Assembly (NCBI GenBank): GCA_022844045.1
Contig: JALHMM010000052.1
Coordinates: forward strand, 1-43,118
Length of the DNA: 43,118 nucleotides
From: Reyranellaceae bacterium
GTDB lineage: Bacteria > Pseudomonadota > Alphaproteobacteria > Reyranellales > Reyranellaceae
Direction of reading: 5' to 3'
Shown: piece after piece, positions 1 through 12,792 of the stretch
How the letters are laid out: each line of letters begins with the position of its first letter
Position numbering within the stretch: position 1 is the stretch's first letter
Notes under the pieces: model-generated
Told to the model about the DNA's origin: nothing
Databases searched by the model: none
Seen by the model: only the letters and a program-made list of their open reading frames with translations
Translations under genes and position numbers: made by a program

Positions 1-1
1 G

Positions 2-52
2 CCTGCGCCGACGCCCGCGCCTCCGGGCGCGCCGGCGGCGCCGACCCGCTAG
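2..52 (+). CDS. secG: 3' end of probable SecG (partial)
   Basis: Only the last 16 codons and a TAG stop are in the window. The readable tail is almost entirely Pro, Ala, Gly and Thr and ends PAAPTR. Alphaproteobacterial SecG, the small two-helix subunit of the SecYEG translocon in the inner membrane, usually ends in a long Pro/Ala-rich tail, and secG commonly lies directly upstream of pyrG. The assignment rests on that context and composition, not on any conserved motif, so another protein with a Pro/Ala-rich tail is possible. A strong terminator follows 23 bases after the stop. Confidence 0.5.
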   Translation, partial: PAPTPAPPGAPAAPTR

Positions 53-74
53 GGCCGGCGGCCTGTCTTCCAGG

Positions 75-103
75 GGGCGAGCGCCAGCGCGTTCGCCCTT
101 TTT
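75..103 (+). terminator. Rho-independent terminator after the probable secG
   Basis: A 10-bp stem (75-84 with 89-98, one G-T wobble) closes a CAGC tetraloop and runs straight into five T residues at 99-103. This is the canonical intrinsic terminator form. It separates the upstream gene from pyrG, which must then have its own promoter between 104 and 195. Confidence 0.8.
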
Positions 104-165
104 CGTTGTGCCCGACGTCCCGATGGCGGCGTTTTCCACACAGGCACAATGTCCGCCTTGGCTGA

Positions 166-1824
<1,659 letters not shown>

Positions 1825-1841
1825 AGTAATGGAGGCGCGCC

Positions 1842-2522
1842 TTGCCTAGCTTTAACGTCGGCTTCGTGATCTTCCCCAATCTGACGCAACTCGACTTCAC
1901 CGGTCCGCTGCAGGTGCTGTCGCGCCTGCCCAACGCCGCGGTCCATATCGCGTCGAAGTCGGCCGCGCCGGTGCCGAGCGACTGCGGGCTCGGCCTGGTA
2001 CCGACCCACACCTTCGCCGACTGCCCGCAGTTCGACCTGATCTGTGTGCCGGGTGGCGCGCAGGGCGTCGTCGACGCCATGGGCGATCGGCAAACCGTCG
2101 ATTTCGTGCGCCAGCAAGCGAGCGGCTCCACGTACGTCACCTCGGTCTGTACCGGTGCGTTCATCCTCGGCGCGGCGGGGCTGCTGAAGGGCAAACGGGC
2201 GACGACCCACTGGGCTTTCACGGATCTCCTGCCGATGGTCGGCGCGGTCCATGAGAAAGCCCGCGTGGTGAAGGACGGCAACGTCATCACCGCTGGCGGC
2301 GTCACATCGGGGATCGATTTCGCGCTGCGTATCGTGGCGGACATCGCGGGCGAGGCGGTCGCGCACGCGATCCAGCTCGGCATCGAATACGATCCTGCGC
2401 CGCCCTTCAGTGCCGGCCATCCCGACCGAGCGCCGGGAACCGTCACCGCGGCCGTGTCGGACCGCTACAGTCTCGTGCACTCGGTGTACCGCAGCAGCCT
2501 CGAAAAGATGGCCGCGGCCTGA
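1842..2522 (+). CDS. DJ-1/PfpI family protein, isonitrile hydratase-like
   Basis: This is a 226-aa single-domain protein of the DJ-1/PfpI superfamily. The nucleophile-elbow motif VCTGAFILGAAGLLKGKRAT carries the reactive Cys, followed by THW, the arrangement seen in isonitrile (isocyanide) hydratases and in the N-terminal domain of GlxA-type regulators. No AraC DNA-binding domain follows, so a small enzyme or stress protein is more likely than a regulator. The start is TTG at 1842, six bases after a perfect GGAGG at 1831-1835; the nearby ATG at 1829 is out of frame. It follows pyrG by 17 bases and is probably co-transcribed. It converges with the MAPEG gene with only 12 bases between the stops. 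The substrate is unknown. Confidence 0.85.
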   Translation: MPSFNVGFVIFPNLTQLDFTGPLQVLSRLPNAAVHIASKSAAPVPSDCGLGLVPTHTFADCPQFDLICVPGGAQGVVDAMGDRQTVDFVRQQASGSTYVTSVCTGAFILGAAGLLKGKRATTHWAFTDLLPMVGAVHEKARVVKDGNVITAGGVTSGIDFALRIVADIAGEAVAHAIQLGIEYDPAPPFSAGHPDRAPGTVTAAVSDRYSLVHSVYRSSLEKMAAA

Positions 2523-2534
2523 TCCTGCTGGCGT

Positions 2535-3002
2535 TCAAACGCCGATTGCGACAATCAGCGTCCAGCCGGTGATGCCGATCAGGATGAGCGAGCCGATCGT
2601 CCACAGGGTCGCGCGCATGTCGTGCGTCTGCGCGGTGGAGTATGCCGCGAAGTGCAGCAGGCGCGAGGCGACGTAGCCGTAGAGCAGGATGCGCGCCCAG
2701 AGCAGCGACGGGTCGGTTATGACGAACAGCAGGCCGGCGACGAGGAAGAACGGCAGGTTCTCCAGATCGTTCATCTGGATGCGCCGGATGCGCTCGACGC
2801 GCTCGTTGGGCAGCAGCTGCTTGGGATCGGGGCTGGGGTTCAGCGGCGTCTTGCGCAGATCCTCGGGCGAGCGGTAGCCGCCTTTCTCCTGCATCATGCG
2901 CACGACGGTGAGCCAGGACATCGCGACCGCCTTGAGGATCATGATCGTGGCGGCGATGACGTAGGTCGCGAAGACCGGGTTCTGCAGGCCAAGCTTGTCC
3001 AA
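2535..3002 (-). CDS. MAPEG family membrane protein
   Basis: This 155-aa inner-membrane protein has four predicted helices, at about residues 10-33, 84-97, 101-120 and 131-154. The central segment ERVERIRRIQMNDLENLPFF (about 68-87) is typical of the MAPEG superfamily, close to microsomal glutathione S-transferase 1. A glutathione transferase or peroxidase role on lipophilic electrophiles is the family expectation, not something shown here. The only usable start is TTG at 3002, four bases after the stop of the LLM oxidoreductase gene and with GGGGGGA just upstream, so translation is probably coupled to that gene. Confidence 0.88.
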   Translation of the reverse strand: MDKLGLQNPVFATYVIAATIMILKAVAMSWLTVVRMMQEKGGYRSPEDLRKTPLNPSPDPKQLLPNERVERIRRIQMNDLENLPFFLVAGLLFVITDPSLLWARILLYGYVASRLLHFAAYSTAQTHDMRATLWTIGSLILIGITGWTLIVAIGV

Positions 3003-3005
3003 GGT

Positions 3006-5913
<2,908 letters not shown>

Positions 5914-5917
<4 letters not shown>

Positions 5918-6429
5918 TTCTTCGGCTTGTGGTCGTGATCGTGGATATGCGGGTGGGCGTGGCCGTGCGGATGCGGATGGGTGGGGTCGACCCAGTAGAC
6001 CGTCTCCGGCTTCTCGACCGGGGCGATGTCGATGTTGATGGCGATCGCCTCGTTGTCGCTGCGCACCAGCACGCATTCCAGGGCTTCGCTTTCGGAGGCG
6101 TTGATCTCCTGGTGCGGCACGTAGGGCGGCACGTAGATGAAATCGCCCGGGCCGGCCTCGGCGGTGAACTGAAGCTGCTCGCCCCAGCGCATGCGCGCGC
6201 GGCCCTTCACGACGTAGATGACGCTCTCGAGATGGCCGTGGTGATGCGCGCCGGTCTTGGCGTCGGGATGGATGGTCACCGTGCCGGCCCACAGCTTCTG
6301 CGCACCGACGCGGGCGAAGTTGATCGCCGCGGCGCGGTTCATGCCAGGCGTCTGGGCGGTATTGGTGTCGAGGCTGCCGGCGGGGATCACCCGTACGCCG
6401 TCGTTGCGCCAGTCCGTGGCCTTGCTCAT
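5914..6429 (-). CDS. Cupin protein with histidine-rich tail
   Basis: This is a 171-aa single cupin barrel. Motif 1 is visible as GAHHHGHLESVIYVVKG, giving the His-rich metal site and conserved Glu, and motif 2 as PGDFIYVPPYVPHQEIN with its His. The last 22 residues are dominated by alternating His (HPHPHGHAHPHIHDHDH, then KPKK), resembling nickel- or zinc-handling tails. ATG at 6429 is chosen because AGGA lies about 6 bases upstream; a longer in-frame start at 6489 lacks conserved sequence. It is followed by the GNAT gene with a GTGA overlap and is divergent from ftsB. Enzymatic activity is unknown; the tail suggests metal binding or storage, which is inference. Confidence 0.88.
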
Positions 6430-6594
6430 GCTCGTTCCTGTCCCGTTGATGCCGGCGGCATATCGGCCACCCCGGGGAGGGTCAAGCAATCGATCCTAAT
6501 GCCGATGAAAAGCTTAATGAGTCAGGCCTAAGACTCTCGTTTTATTGATCTTTCTTGCTTGTGTCGGCAATTCGTGGGAGATTGGCCAGCAGTC

Positions 6595-6891
6595 ATGTTT
6601 CGCGTTCGTCAGATCATCACTCCCGTCGTGTTCGCCCTGGTGTTTGGCTATTTCGGCTATCACCTGATGCATGGCGAACGCGGCGTGCTGGCGCTGCTGC
6701 AACTGCGGCAGGAGGTGGCGCGTGCCGAGGCGACCTTGGCCGAGACCGAGGCCACCAAGCGCATCTGGGAACGCCGCGTCGCGGCCCTGCGCAGCCAGAG
6801 CCTCGACCCCGACATGATCGACGAGCGCGCCCGGGCTTTGCTTCACCTGTCATGGCCCGACGACATCGTCGTCTTCACGCCGTCGCGCTGA
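6595..6891 (+). CDS. ftsB: Septum formation initiator FtsB/DivIC
   Basis: This 98-aa bitopic membrane protein of the divisome is expected to form a complex with FtsL and FtsQ. It has a short cytoplasmic N-terminus, one transmembrane helix (about residues 7-25, ending YFGYHLMHGERG, the typical alphaproteobacterial signature) and a periplasmic coiled coil (about 30-65). ATG at 6595 is preferred over the in-frame TTG at 6559 because the protein then begins at the conserved MFRVRQ before the helix; a GGGAG lies 14 bases upstream, which is rather far. The position between eno and pdhA matches the usual alphaproteobacterial order. Confidence 0.9.
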   Translation: MFRVRQIITPVVFALVFGYFGYHLMHGERGVLALLQLRQEVARAEATLAETEATKRIWERRVAALRSQSLDPDMIDERARALLHLSWPDDIVVFTPSR

Positions 6892-6989
6892 ACCGTCCGT
6901 CGCTTGCGCCGGGCAACGCCCGCCACTATTGAAGGGTGGGGTGTCGAAACCGAACGACGCCAGACGGACCATAATTCGGGAGGAAATCA

Positions 6990-7964
6990 ATGAAGACGAT
7001 CATCCGTCGCGGCCTGCTGGCCGCAACGGCACTGGTGGCCATCGCCGGCGCGGCCGGCGTTGTGGCGCAGCCCAAGAGCATGACCTTGGGGACCGCCTCG
7101 GTCGGCGGCACCTATTTCATCTATGGCGGCGTAGTCGCCAAGATCCTGACCGACAAGCTGGGCATCCAGGTCTCGACGCAGCAGACCCAAGGCCCGAACC
7201 AGAACGTCATTCTGGTCGACGACCAGAAGGTCGAGCTCGGCATGACCACGATGGGCGTGGCCCTGCAAGCCTGGACCGGCTCGGCGGAATGGACCAAGGG
7301 CAAGAAGTTCTCCAACATCCGGGCGCTGTTTCCGATGTACGACACGCCGCTGCAGTGCGTGGCCCTGAAGAAGTCGGGCATCACCAGCTTCAAGCAGCTC
7401 GACGGCAAGACGGTCGGCGTCGGCCCGCGCGCCGGCACGCCCGGCACGTACTTCCCGCTGATCTTCACCGCGCTCGGCATGAAGGCCACGATCCGCAACG
7501 GCCAGGGCGCCGACATGGGCGGCCAGCTCGGTGACGGCATCCTCGACGCCTTCTGCTTCGGCGCCGGCCTGCCGATCCCGATCTTCTCGCAGATCGATGC
7601 CGAGAAGGAGGCGGTGTTCTTCACCTGGACCGACGAGGAGCGCGCCAAGGTGCGCGCGGCCATGCCGGAGTTCTCCGAGGCTGTGATCCCCAAGGGCACC
7701 TACAAGCAGCAGACCGCCGACCAGAAGACGCTCGGCCTCTACAATTTCGCCATCGCCCACAAGGACCTGCCCGACGACGTGGCCTACAACGTGGTCAAGG
7801 CGATCCTCGAGAACAACGCGGCCATGGTGCAGGGCCACGAATCGGCCAAGGAAACGATCGCGGCCAACGCCACCCGCAACACGTTCCTGCCGTTCCACCC
7901 GGGCGCGGTGAAGTACTACAACGAGAAGGGTATCAAGCTCGATCCGGCGACCATCCCGAAGTGA
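6990..7964 (+). CDS. TAXI-family TRAP transporter substrate-binding protein
   Basis: This 324-aa periplasmic binding protein has a cleavable signal peptide: RR near the start, a hydrophobic run, then VVAQ at about residues 24-27. The mature protein begins MTLGTASVGGTYFIYGGVVA, the hallmark of the TAXI (TRAP-associated extracytoplasmic immunogenic) family, followed by SFKQLDGKTVGVGPRAGTPG. It delivers a ligand to the fused permease encoded next. Known or proposed TAXI ligands include glutamate and other small carboxylates, but the ligand here is not determinable. A strong GGGAGGA ribosome site precedes the ATG. A terminator hairpin follows 25 bases after the stop and before the permease gene. 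Confidence 0.94.
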   Translation: MKTIIRRGLLAATALVAIAGAAGVVAQPKSMTLGTASVGGTYFIYGGVVAKILTDKLGIQVSTQQTQGPNQNVILVDDQKVELGMTTMGVALQAWTGSAEWTKGKKFSNIRALFPMYDTPLQCVALKKSGITSFKQLDGKTVGVGPRAGTPGTYFPLIFTALGMKATIRNGQGADMGGQLGDGILDAFCFGAGLPIPIFSQIDAEKEAVFFTWTDEERAKVRAAMPEFSEAVIPKGTYKQQTADQKTLGLYNFAIAHKDLPDDVAYNVVKAILENNAAMVQGHESAKETIAANATRNTFLPFHPGAVKYYNEKGIKLDPATIPK

Positions 7965-7988
7965 TGGCGACGGGCTGACACATCGGCG

Positions 7989-8018
7989 AACGCCCGCTCC
8001 CCAAGGGGCGGGCGTTTT
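7989..8018 (+). terminator. Terminator/attenuator between TRAP binding protein and permease
   Basis: A 12-bp stem (7989-8000 with 8005-8016, one T-G wobble) closes a CCAA loop and ends in four T residues (8015-8018). It lies between two genes that must work together. Partial termination here would give many more binding-protein than permease transcripts, a known pattern for binding-protein-dependent transporters. A separate permease promoter between 8019 and 8094 is not excluded. Confidence 0.78.
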
Positions 8019-8094
8019 GCTATCCAGGGGCGAGGGAAAGGCGGCGGCTCAGGCGGCGAAAGACCGACGGCCGCGTCCGGGGACGGGTGGATTC

Positions 8095-10146
8095 ATGGCG
8101 AATGTGAACGCGGCAGTCGATACGCGCGAGGTCGGCGCGGTCGACGTCGACGAGCTGGAGCATTCCGGCGGACGACGCGAGCATCGGCGCTGGGAGCGCC
8201 CACTGTTCTTCTGGCTGTGCGCCGCCTTCACCGCCTTCCATCTTTGGATCCTTGTCGGGCCGGTGATCCTCAAGCAGATCGACGCCTTGATCGGCGGCGA
8301 GCTGCTTTACAAATCCATCGCACCCAACCTCGACCAGGAACTGTTTCGCGCCATCCACCTGGCCTGGGGCGCGACCCTGGGCTTCGGCTTCTTCACCATC
8401 GTCAAAGGCCGCGGCCGCGACGGCGTGCCCTGGTACGACTGGCTGTTCATCCTCGGCGCCGTCGCCTGCGCCATCTACATGTGGCGCAACCTCGACGACC
8501 TGCAGATGAATCAGGGCGCGGTCTACGACCTGCCCGACCTGCTCTACAGCCTCGTCGGCCTGGTCGTGCTGTTCGAGTTCACGCGCCGTACCGCCGGCAA
8601 CGCGCTCACCATCATCGCCGCGATCTTCATGATCTACGCCATGGTCGGCCACATATTTCCCGAGTCCTGGGCGCTCTACCACAACAAGTCGCTGAGGGAC
8701 CTCTGGTTCGCGTTCCCTTACGTCTTCAGCAATCTCGGCGTGTTCGGCTCGACACTCGAGGTGTCGTCGACCTTCATCATCATGTTCACCGCCTTCGCCG
8801 CGTTCCTCACGCGCTCGCGCGCGGGCGAGTACTTCAACGATCTGGCGGTGGCGCTGGTCGGATGGGCGCGCGGCGGCCCGGCCAAGGTCGCCGTGCTGTC
8901 CGGGGTCATGTTCGGCACGGTGAGCGGCTCGTCGGTCGCCAACGTCGTCGCCTCGGGTTCGGTGACCATCCCTATGATGCGGCGCGTCGGCTACGATCGC
9001 GCTACCGCGGGCGCGATCGAGGCGACGTCCTCGACCGGCGGCCAGATCACGCCGCCGGTGCTGGGCGCCGCCGCCTTCCTGATGGCCGAAGCGACAGGCA
9101 TCAAGTACGCCGAGATCGCCGCGGCGGCGATCATCCCGTGCCTGCTGTTCTACGTCGCCTGCTACGCCCATTGCGACCTGCACGCGGCCAAGCACGGCCT
9201 GCGCGGCATCCCGCGGTCCGAGTTGCCGCCGCTCCGGCCGTTGCTGATGCGCCTCTACATGATCGCGCCCATCGCCGTGCTGATCTGGGCCTTCATCAGC
9301 GGATATTCCGCCTTCCTGGCCGCCGCGATCGGCATGGGTCTTTGTATCCTGGTGAGCTGGTTCAACGGCTTCAAGCGCGATGCCCAGGGACGATTGGGCT
9401 GGCGGCGCGGCGACGATGTGATGGGCGGCAAGGCGATCATCGAGGCGCTGGAGATCGGCGCCAAGGACAGCATCCAGCTCGTCGCGGTCTGCGCCGCCGC
9501 CGGCATTATCGTCGGCGTCATCGCCCTCACCGGAATCGGCGGCCGCTTCGCCCAGATCATGCAGGCCATCGCCGGCCAGAACCAGTTGCTGGCGATGTTC
9601 TTCACCATGATCATCGTCGTCATTCTGGGAATGGGCATGCCGACGACGGCCGCCTACGCCATCGCTGCCGCCGTCGTGGCACCGGGCCTGCAGCAGATCG
9701 GCGTGCCCAAGCTGATCGCCCATATGTTCATCTTCTACTTCGCGGTGCTGTCGGCGATCACCCCGCCGGTCGCGGTGGCGTCGATCGCCGCCGCCGGCAT
9801 GGCCAAGGCCGATCCCTGGCGAACCTCGTGGATCGCCGTGAAGATGGGCCTGGCGACGTTCATCGTGCCGTTCATGTTCTTCTACAGCCCGCTGCTGCTG
9901 GGCCAGGGCGAGCTTCTCGAGGTCGCCCATGTAACGGTGACGGCGGTGATCGGCGTGTGGCTGCTGGCCTGCGCGACCGAGGGCTGGTTCACCGAACGGC
10001 TGGCGCTCGTGCCACGCATACTCTTTGGCGTCGCGGCGCTGGCGCTGATCACGCCAGGCACGATCACCGACCTGATCGGCATCGCTCTCGCGGTCGCAGC
10101 ATGGGCGGCGCAACGCTTCTACTATCGCGCGCGGATGGCGGCTTAA
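8095..10146 (+). CDS. Fused TRAP transporter permease (DctQM-type, TAXI partner)
   Basis: This 683-aa polytopic inner-membrane protein fuses a small four-helix DctQ-like region to the large 12-helix DctM-like region, as usual for permeases paired with TAXI binding proteins. It uses an ion gradient to move substrate into the cytoplasm. Conserved DctM segments are MFGTVSGSSVANVVASGSVT, EATSSTGGQITPPVLGAAAF, and the repeat-2 counterpart MGMPTTAAYAI with AITPPVAVA. A soluble stretch of about 40 residues precedes the first helix. ATG at 8095 was chosen because the longer frame starts inside the terminator hairpin; GGGTGG lies just upstream. It is expressed downstream of the terminator that follows the binding-protein gene. 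Confidence 0.93.
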   Translation: MANVNAAVDTREVGAVDVDELEHSGGRREHRRWERPLFFWLCAAFTAFHLWILVGPVILKQIDALIGGELLYKSIAPNLDQELFRAIHLAWGATLGFGFFTIVKGRGRDGVPWYDWLFILGAVACAIYMWRNLDDLQMNQGAVYDLPDLLYSLVGLVVLFEFTRRTAGNALTIIAAIFMIYAMVGHIFPESWALYHNKSLRDLWFAFPYVFSNLGVFGSTLEVSSTFIIMFTAFAAFLTRSRAGEYFNDLAVALVGWARGGPAKVAVLSGVMFGTVSGSSVANVVASGSVTIPMMRRVGYDRATAGAIEATSSTGGQITPPVLGAAAFLMAEATGIKYAEIAAAAIIPCLLFYVACYAHCDLHAAKHGLRGIPRSELPPLRPLLMRLYMIAPIAVLIWAFISGYSAFLAAAIGMGLCILVSWFNGFKRDAQGRLGWRRGDDVMGGKAIIEALEIGAKDSIQLVAVCAAAGIIVGVIALTGIGGRFAQIMQAIAGQNQLLAMFFTMIIVVILGMGMPTTAAYAIAAAVVAPGLQQIGVPKLIAHMFIFYFAVLSAITPPVAVASIAAAGMAKADPWRTSWIAVKMGLATFIVPFMFFYSPLLLGQGELLEVAHVTVTAVIGVWLLACATEGWFTERLALVPRILFGVAALALITPGTITDLIGIALAVAAWAAQRFYYRARMAA

Positions 10147-10223
10147 CGCGGGGCCAGCAAGAATGTTTCTGCCGCCGCGCAGCGTTTCGCAACAAACCGT
10201 GCGCCGCGGCCCACCAGACTGTT

Positions 10224-10292
10224 GGACAAGAGTTTTTCCTAGGCAGATCAAGGTCTCTTCATCACAGTCGGGTATGAATTCGGGGACAAGAG
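10224..10292 (+). promoter_or_regulatory. Direct repeat GGACAAGAG upstream of pdhA
   Basis: The 9-mer GGACAAGAG occurs at 10224-10232 and again at 10284-10292, exactly 60 bases apart, in the 174-base region before pdhA. Both copies are followed within a base or two by TT. A repeat at an integral number of helical turns suggests a regulator site, but no known operator consensus is recognised and chance is possible. Confidence 0.3.
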
Positions 10293-10320
10293 CTTAGCGT
10301 TCGTGTCGGGAGGACAGCCG

Positions 10321-11376
10321 ATGGCCAAAGCAGCCGCCGCCAAGTCGAAACCGTCCGCATCGGCCGAGTCGCACAGGACTGGCGACAACAGCGTCACTCC
10401 CGAACAGCTCCGACAATTCTATCGCGACATGCTGCTGATCCGGCGCTTCGAGGAGCGCGCCGGACAGCTCTACGGCATGGGTCTCATCGGCGGCTTCTGC
10501 CATCTCTATATCGGCCAGGAAGCCGTCGTCGTCGGCATGCAGTCGACCATCGACAGCTCGAAGGACGCGGTGATCACCAGCTATCGTGACCACGGACACA
10601 TGCTGGCCTGCGGCATGGATCCGCGCGGCGTAATGGCGGAGCTCACCGGACGCTCGGGCGGCTATTCGCGAGGCAAGGGCGGCTCGATGCACATGTTCTC
10701 GAAGGAGCGTAATTTCTACGGCGGCCACGGCATCGTCGGCGCCCAGGTGCCGATCGGCACCGGCCTGGCTTTTGCGCACAAGTACCGGGGCAACAACAGC
10801 GTCTCGCTGACCTATTTCGGAGACGGCAGCGCCAACCAGGGCCAGGTGTACGAGGCGATGAACATGGCCGCGCTTTGGAAGCTGCCGGTGGTCTACATCA
10901 TCGAGAACAACAAGTACGGCATGGGCACCTCGGTCGAGCGCGCCTCGGCCGTGGTCGACCTCTACAAGCACGGCGAGGCCTTCGGCATTCCCGGTGAGCA
11001 GGTCGACGGCATGGATGTCGTCGCGGTGAAGGCCGTTGGCGAGCGCGCCGTCGAGCATGCGCGCGCGGGCAAAGGCCCCTACGTGCTGGAGATGCTGACC
11101 TATCGCTATCGCGGCCACTCGATGAGCGACCCCGGCAAGTACCGCACCAAGGAAGAGGTCGAGAAGATGCGCGGCGAGCGCGATCCGATCGAGCGCTTGA
11201 AGAAGCGCATGACCGACTCCAAGGCGATCGACGAGGCCCAGCTCAAGGCGATGGATGCCGAGGTGCGGCGCATCGTGGCCGACGCCGCCGAGTACGCCAC
11301 CACGAGTCCGGAGCCCGATCCCAAGGAGCTATGGACCGACGTGCTGGTGGAAAGCAAACCGCCGCAAGCCGCCTAA
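10321..11376 (+). CDS. pdhA: Pyruvate dehydrogenase E1 component, alpha subunit
   Basis: This is the 351-aa alpha chain of the thiamine-diphosphate-dependent E1 enzyme that decarboxylates pyruvate and acetylates the lipoyl group of E2. The ThDP-binding motif runs from GDGSANQGQ to IIENN, the standard GDG-x(26)-NN arrangement. RYRGHSMSDPGKYR is the phosphorylation-loop region conserved across E1 alpha chains. The ATG at 10321 follows GGGAGGA at 10308-10314; the longer frame from GTG 10303 would contain that ribosome site, so it is rejected. It is the first gene of pdhA-pdhB-pdhC-lpd. The first 25 residues are Ala/Lys/Ser-rich and probably disordered. Confidence 0.97.
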   Translation: MAKAAAAKSKPSASAESHRTGDNSVTPEQLRQFYRDMLLIRRFEERAGQLYGMGLIGGFCHLYIGQEAVVVGMQSTIDSSKDAVITSYRDHGHMLACGMDPRGVMAELTGRSGGYSRGKGGSMHMFSKERNFYGGHGIVGAQVPIGTGLAFAHKYRGNNSVSLTYFGDGSANQGQVYEAMNMAALWKLPVVYIIENNKYGMGTSVERASAVVDLYKHGEAFGIPGEQVDGMDVVAVKAVGERAVEHARAGKGPYVLEMLTYRYRGHSMSDPGKYRTKEEVEKMRGERDPIERLKKRMTDSKAIDEAQLKAMDAEVRRIVADAAEYATTSPEPDPKELWTDVLVESKPPQAA

Positions 11377-11403
11377 CGCATCGATCGGAACGGGTCCCAA
11401 GTC

Positions 11404-12780
11404 ATGGCCATCAACGTCCTGATGCCGGCGCTGTCGCCGACAATGACCGAAGGCAAGCTCGCCAAGTGGCACGTCAAGGAAGGCGACAAGGTCACCTCCG
11501 GCATGGTGATCTGCGAGATCGAGACCGACAAGGCGACTATGGAGGTCGAGGCGGTCGATGAAGGTGTCGTCGGCAAGATCCTGATCGCCGAGGGCACCGA
11601 GAACGTCGCGGTCAACACACCGATCATGGTGCTGACCGAGGACGGCGAGAGCACCGATGCGGCGCCCGCGCCGGCCGCGAAACCCCAGCCGAAGGCCGAA
11701 GCGCCGGCGCCGGCCGCGAAGCCGACACCCGCCGCGCCGGCCATCGTCAGCGCGCCGGCCGCCGCGGCACCCGCGCGGGAGCCGGAATGGACCGGTGCCA
11801 CCAAGAAGGTGACGGTGCGCGAGGCCCTGCGCGACGCCATGGCCGAGGAGATGCGCGCCGACGAGAACGTGTTTCTCATGGGCGAGGAGGTCGCGCAGTA
11901 CCAGGGCGCCTACAAGGTCAGCCAGGGCCTGCTCGACGAGTTCGGCGCCCGCCGCGTGATCGACACGCCGATCACCGAGCATGGTTTCGCCGGGCTCGGA
12001 GTCGGCGCCGCCTTCGGTGGCCTCAAACCCATCGTCGAGTTCATGACCTTCAACTTCGCCATGCAGGCGATCGACCAGATCATCAACTCGGCGGCGAAGA
12101 CCAACTACATGTCGGGCGGCCAGATGGGCTGCCCGATTGTTTTCAGGGGTCCCAACGGCGCCGCCTCGCGCGTCGCCGCGCAGCACTCCCAGTGCTACGC
12201 CAGCTGGTACGCGCATTGCCCCGGCCTGAAGGTCGTGGCGCCGTGGAGCGCGGCCGACGCCAAGGGCCTGCTCAAGGCGGCGATCCGCGATCCCAACCCG
12301 ATCATCTTCCTCGAGAATGAGATCATGTACGGGCAGAGCTTCGAGTTGCCGGACAGCCCGGACTTCGTCCTGCCGATCGGCCGCGCCCGAATCGAGCGGC
12401 CCGGCAAGCACGTCACCATCACCGCCTTCTCGGTCATGGTCGGCAAGGCGATGCAAGCGGCCGAGGAGCTGGCCAAGGAGGGCATCGAGGCCGAGGTGAT
12501 AAACCTGCGCTCGCTGCGCCCGCTCGACACCGAGACGATCGTCGAGTCGGTGAAGCGGACCAACCGCCTGGTTTCGGTCGAGGAGGGCTGGCCCTTCGCC
12601 GGCATCGGTTCGGAACTGGCGGCACTGATGATGGAGCAGGCCTTCGACTGGCTCGACGCACCGGTCAAGCGCGTCACCGGGCTCGACATCCCGTTGCCCT
12701 ACGCCGCGAACCTCGAAAAGCTTTCGCTGCCGCAAGCCCCCGACATCGTTGCCGCCGCCAAGGCGGTCCTCTACCGCTGA
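11404..12780 (+). CDS. pdhB: Pyruvate dehydrogenase E1 beta subunit with N-terminal lipoyl domain
   Basis: This 458-aa protein has a lipoyl domain (residues 1-80, lipoylated Lys43 in ETDKATM), an Ala/Pro-rich linker (about 82-125) and the E1 beta transketolase-like domain from about 135 ([49 protein letters not shown]). Fusion of a lipoyl domain to E1 beta is known in several alphaproteobacteria and puts lipoyl groups on both E1 and E2. It pairs with PdhA to form the E1 heterotetramer. The lipoyl domain is nearly identical to that of the next gene, even at DNA level. It follows pdhA by 27 bases. Confidence 0.97.
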   Translation: MAINVLMPALSPTMTEGKLAKWHVKEGDKVTSGMVICEIETDKATMEVEAVDEGVVGKILIAEGTENVAVNTPIMVLTEDGESTDAAPAPAAKPQPKAEAPAPAAKPTPAAPAIVSAPAAAAPAREPEWTGATKKVTVREALRDAMAEEMRADENVFLMGEEVAQYQGAYKVSQGLLDEFGARRVIDTPITEHGFAGLGVGAAFGGLKPIVEFMTFNFAMQAIDQIINSAAKTNYMSGGQMGCPIVFRGPNGAASRVAAQHSQCYASWYAHCPGLKVVAPWSAADAKGLLKAAIRDPNPIIFLENEIMYGQSFELPDSPDFVLPIGRARIERPGKHVTITAFSVMVGKAMQAAEELAKEGIEAEVINLRSLRPLDTETIVESVKRTNRLVSVEEGWPFAGIGSELAALMMEQAFDWLDAPVKRVTGLDIPLPYAANLEKLSLPQAPDIVAAAKAVLYR

Positions 12781-12792
12781 CGGGGGCGCACC

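Noticed and set aside
6519..6536. GAGTC...GACTC hairpin before ftsB
   Set aside because: Five-base stem with an eight-base loop and interrupted T-run; too weak for a terminator and pointing into a divergent promoter region.
8020..10251. 743-codon minus-strand frame opposite the TRAP permease
   Set aside because: His/Asp/Arg-rich shadow of hydrophobic codons on the plus strand, without motifs.
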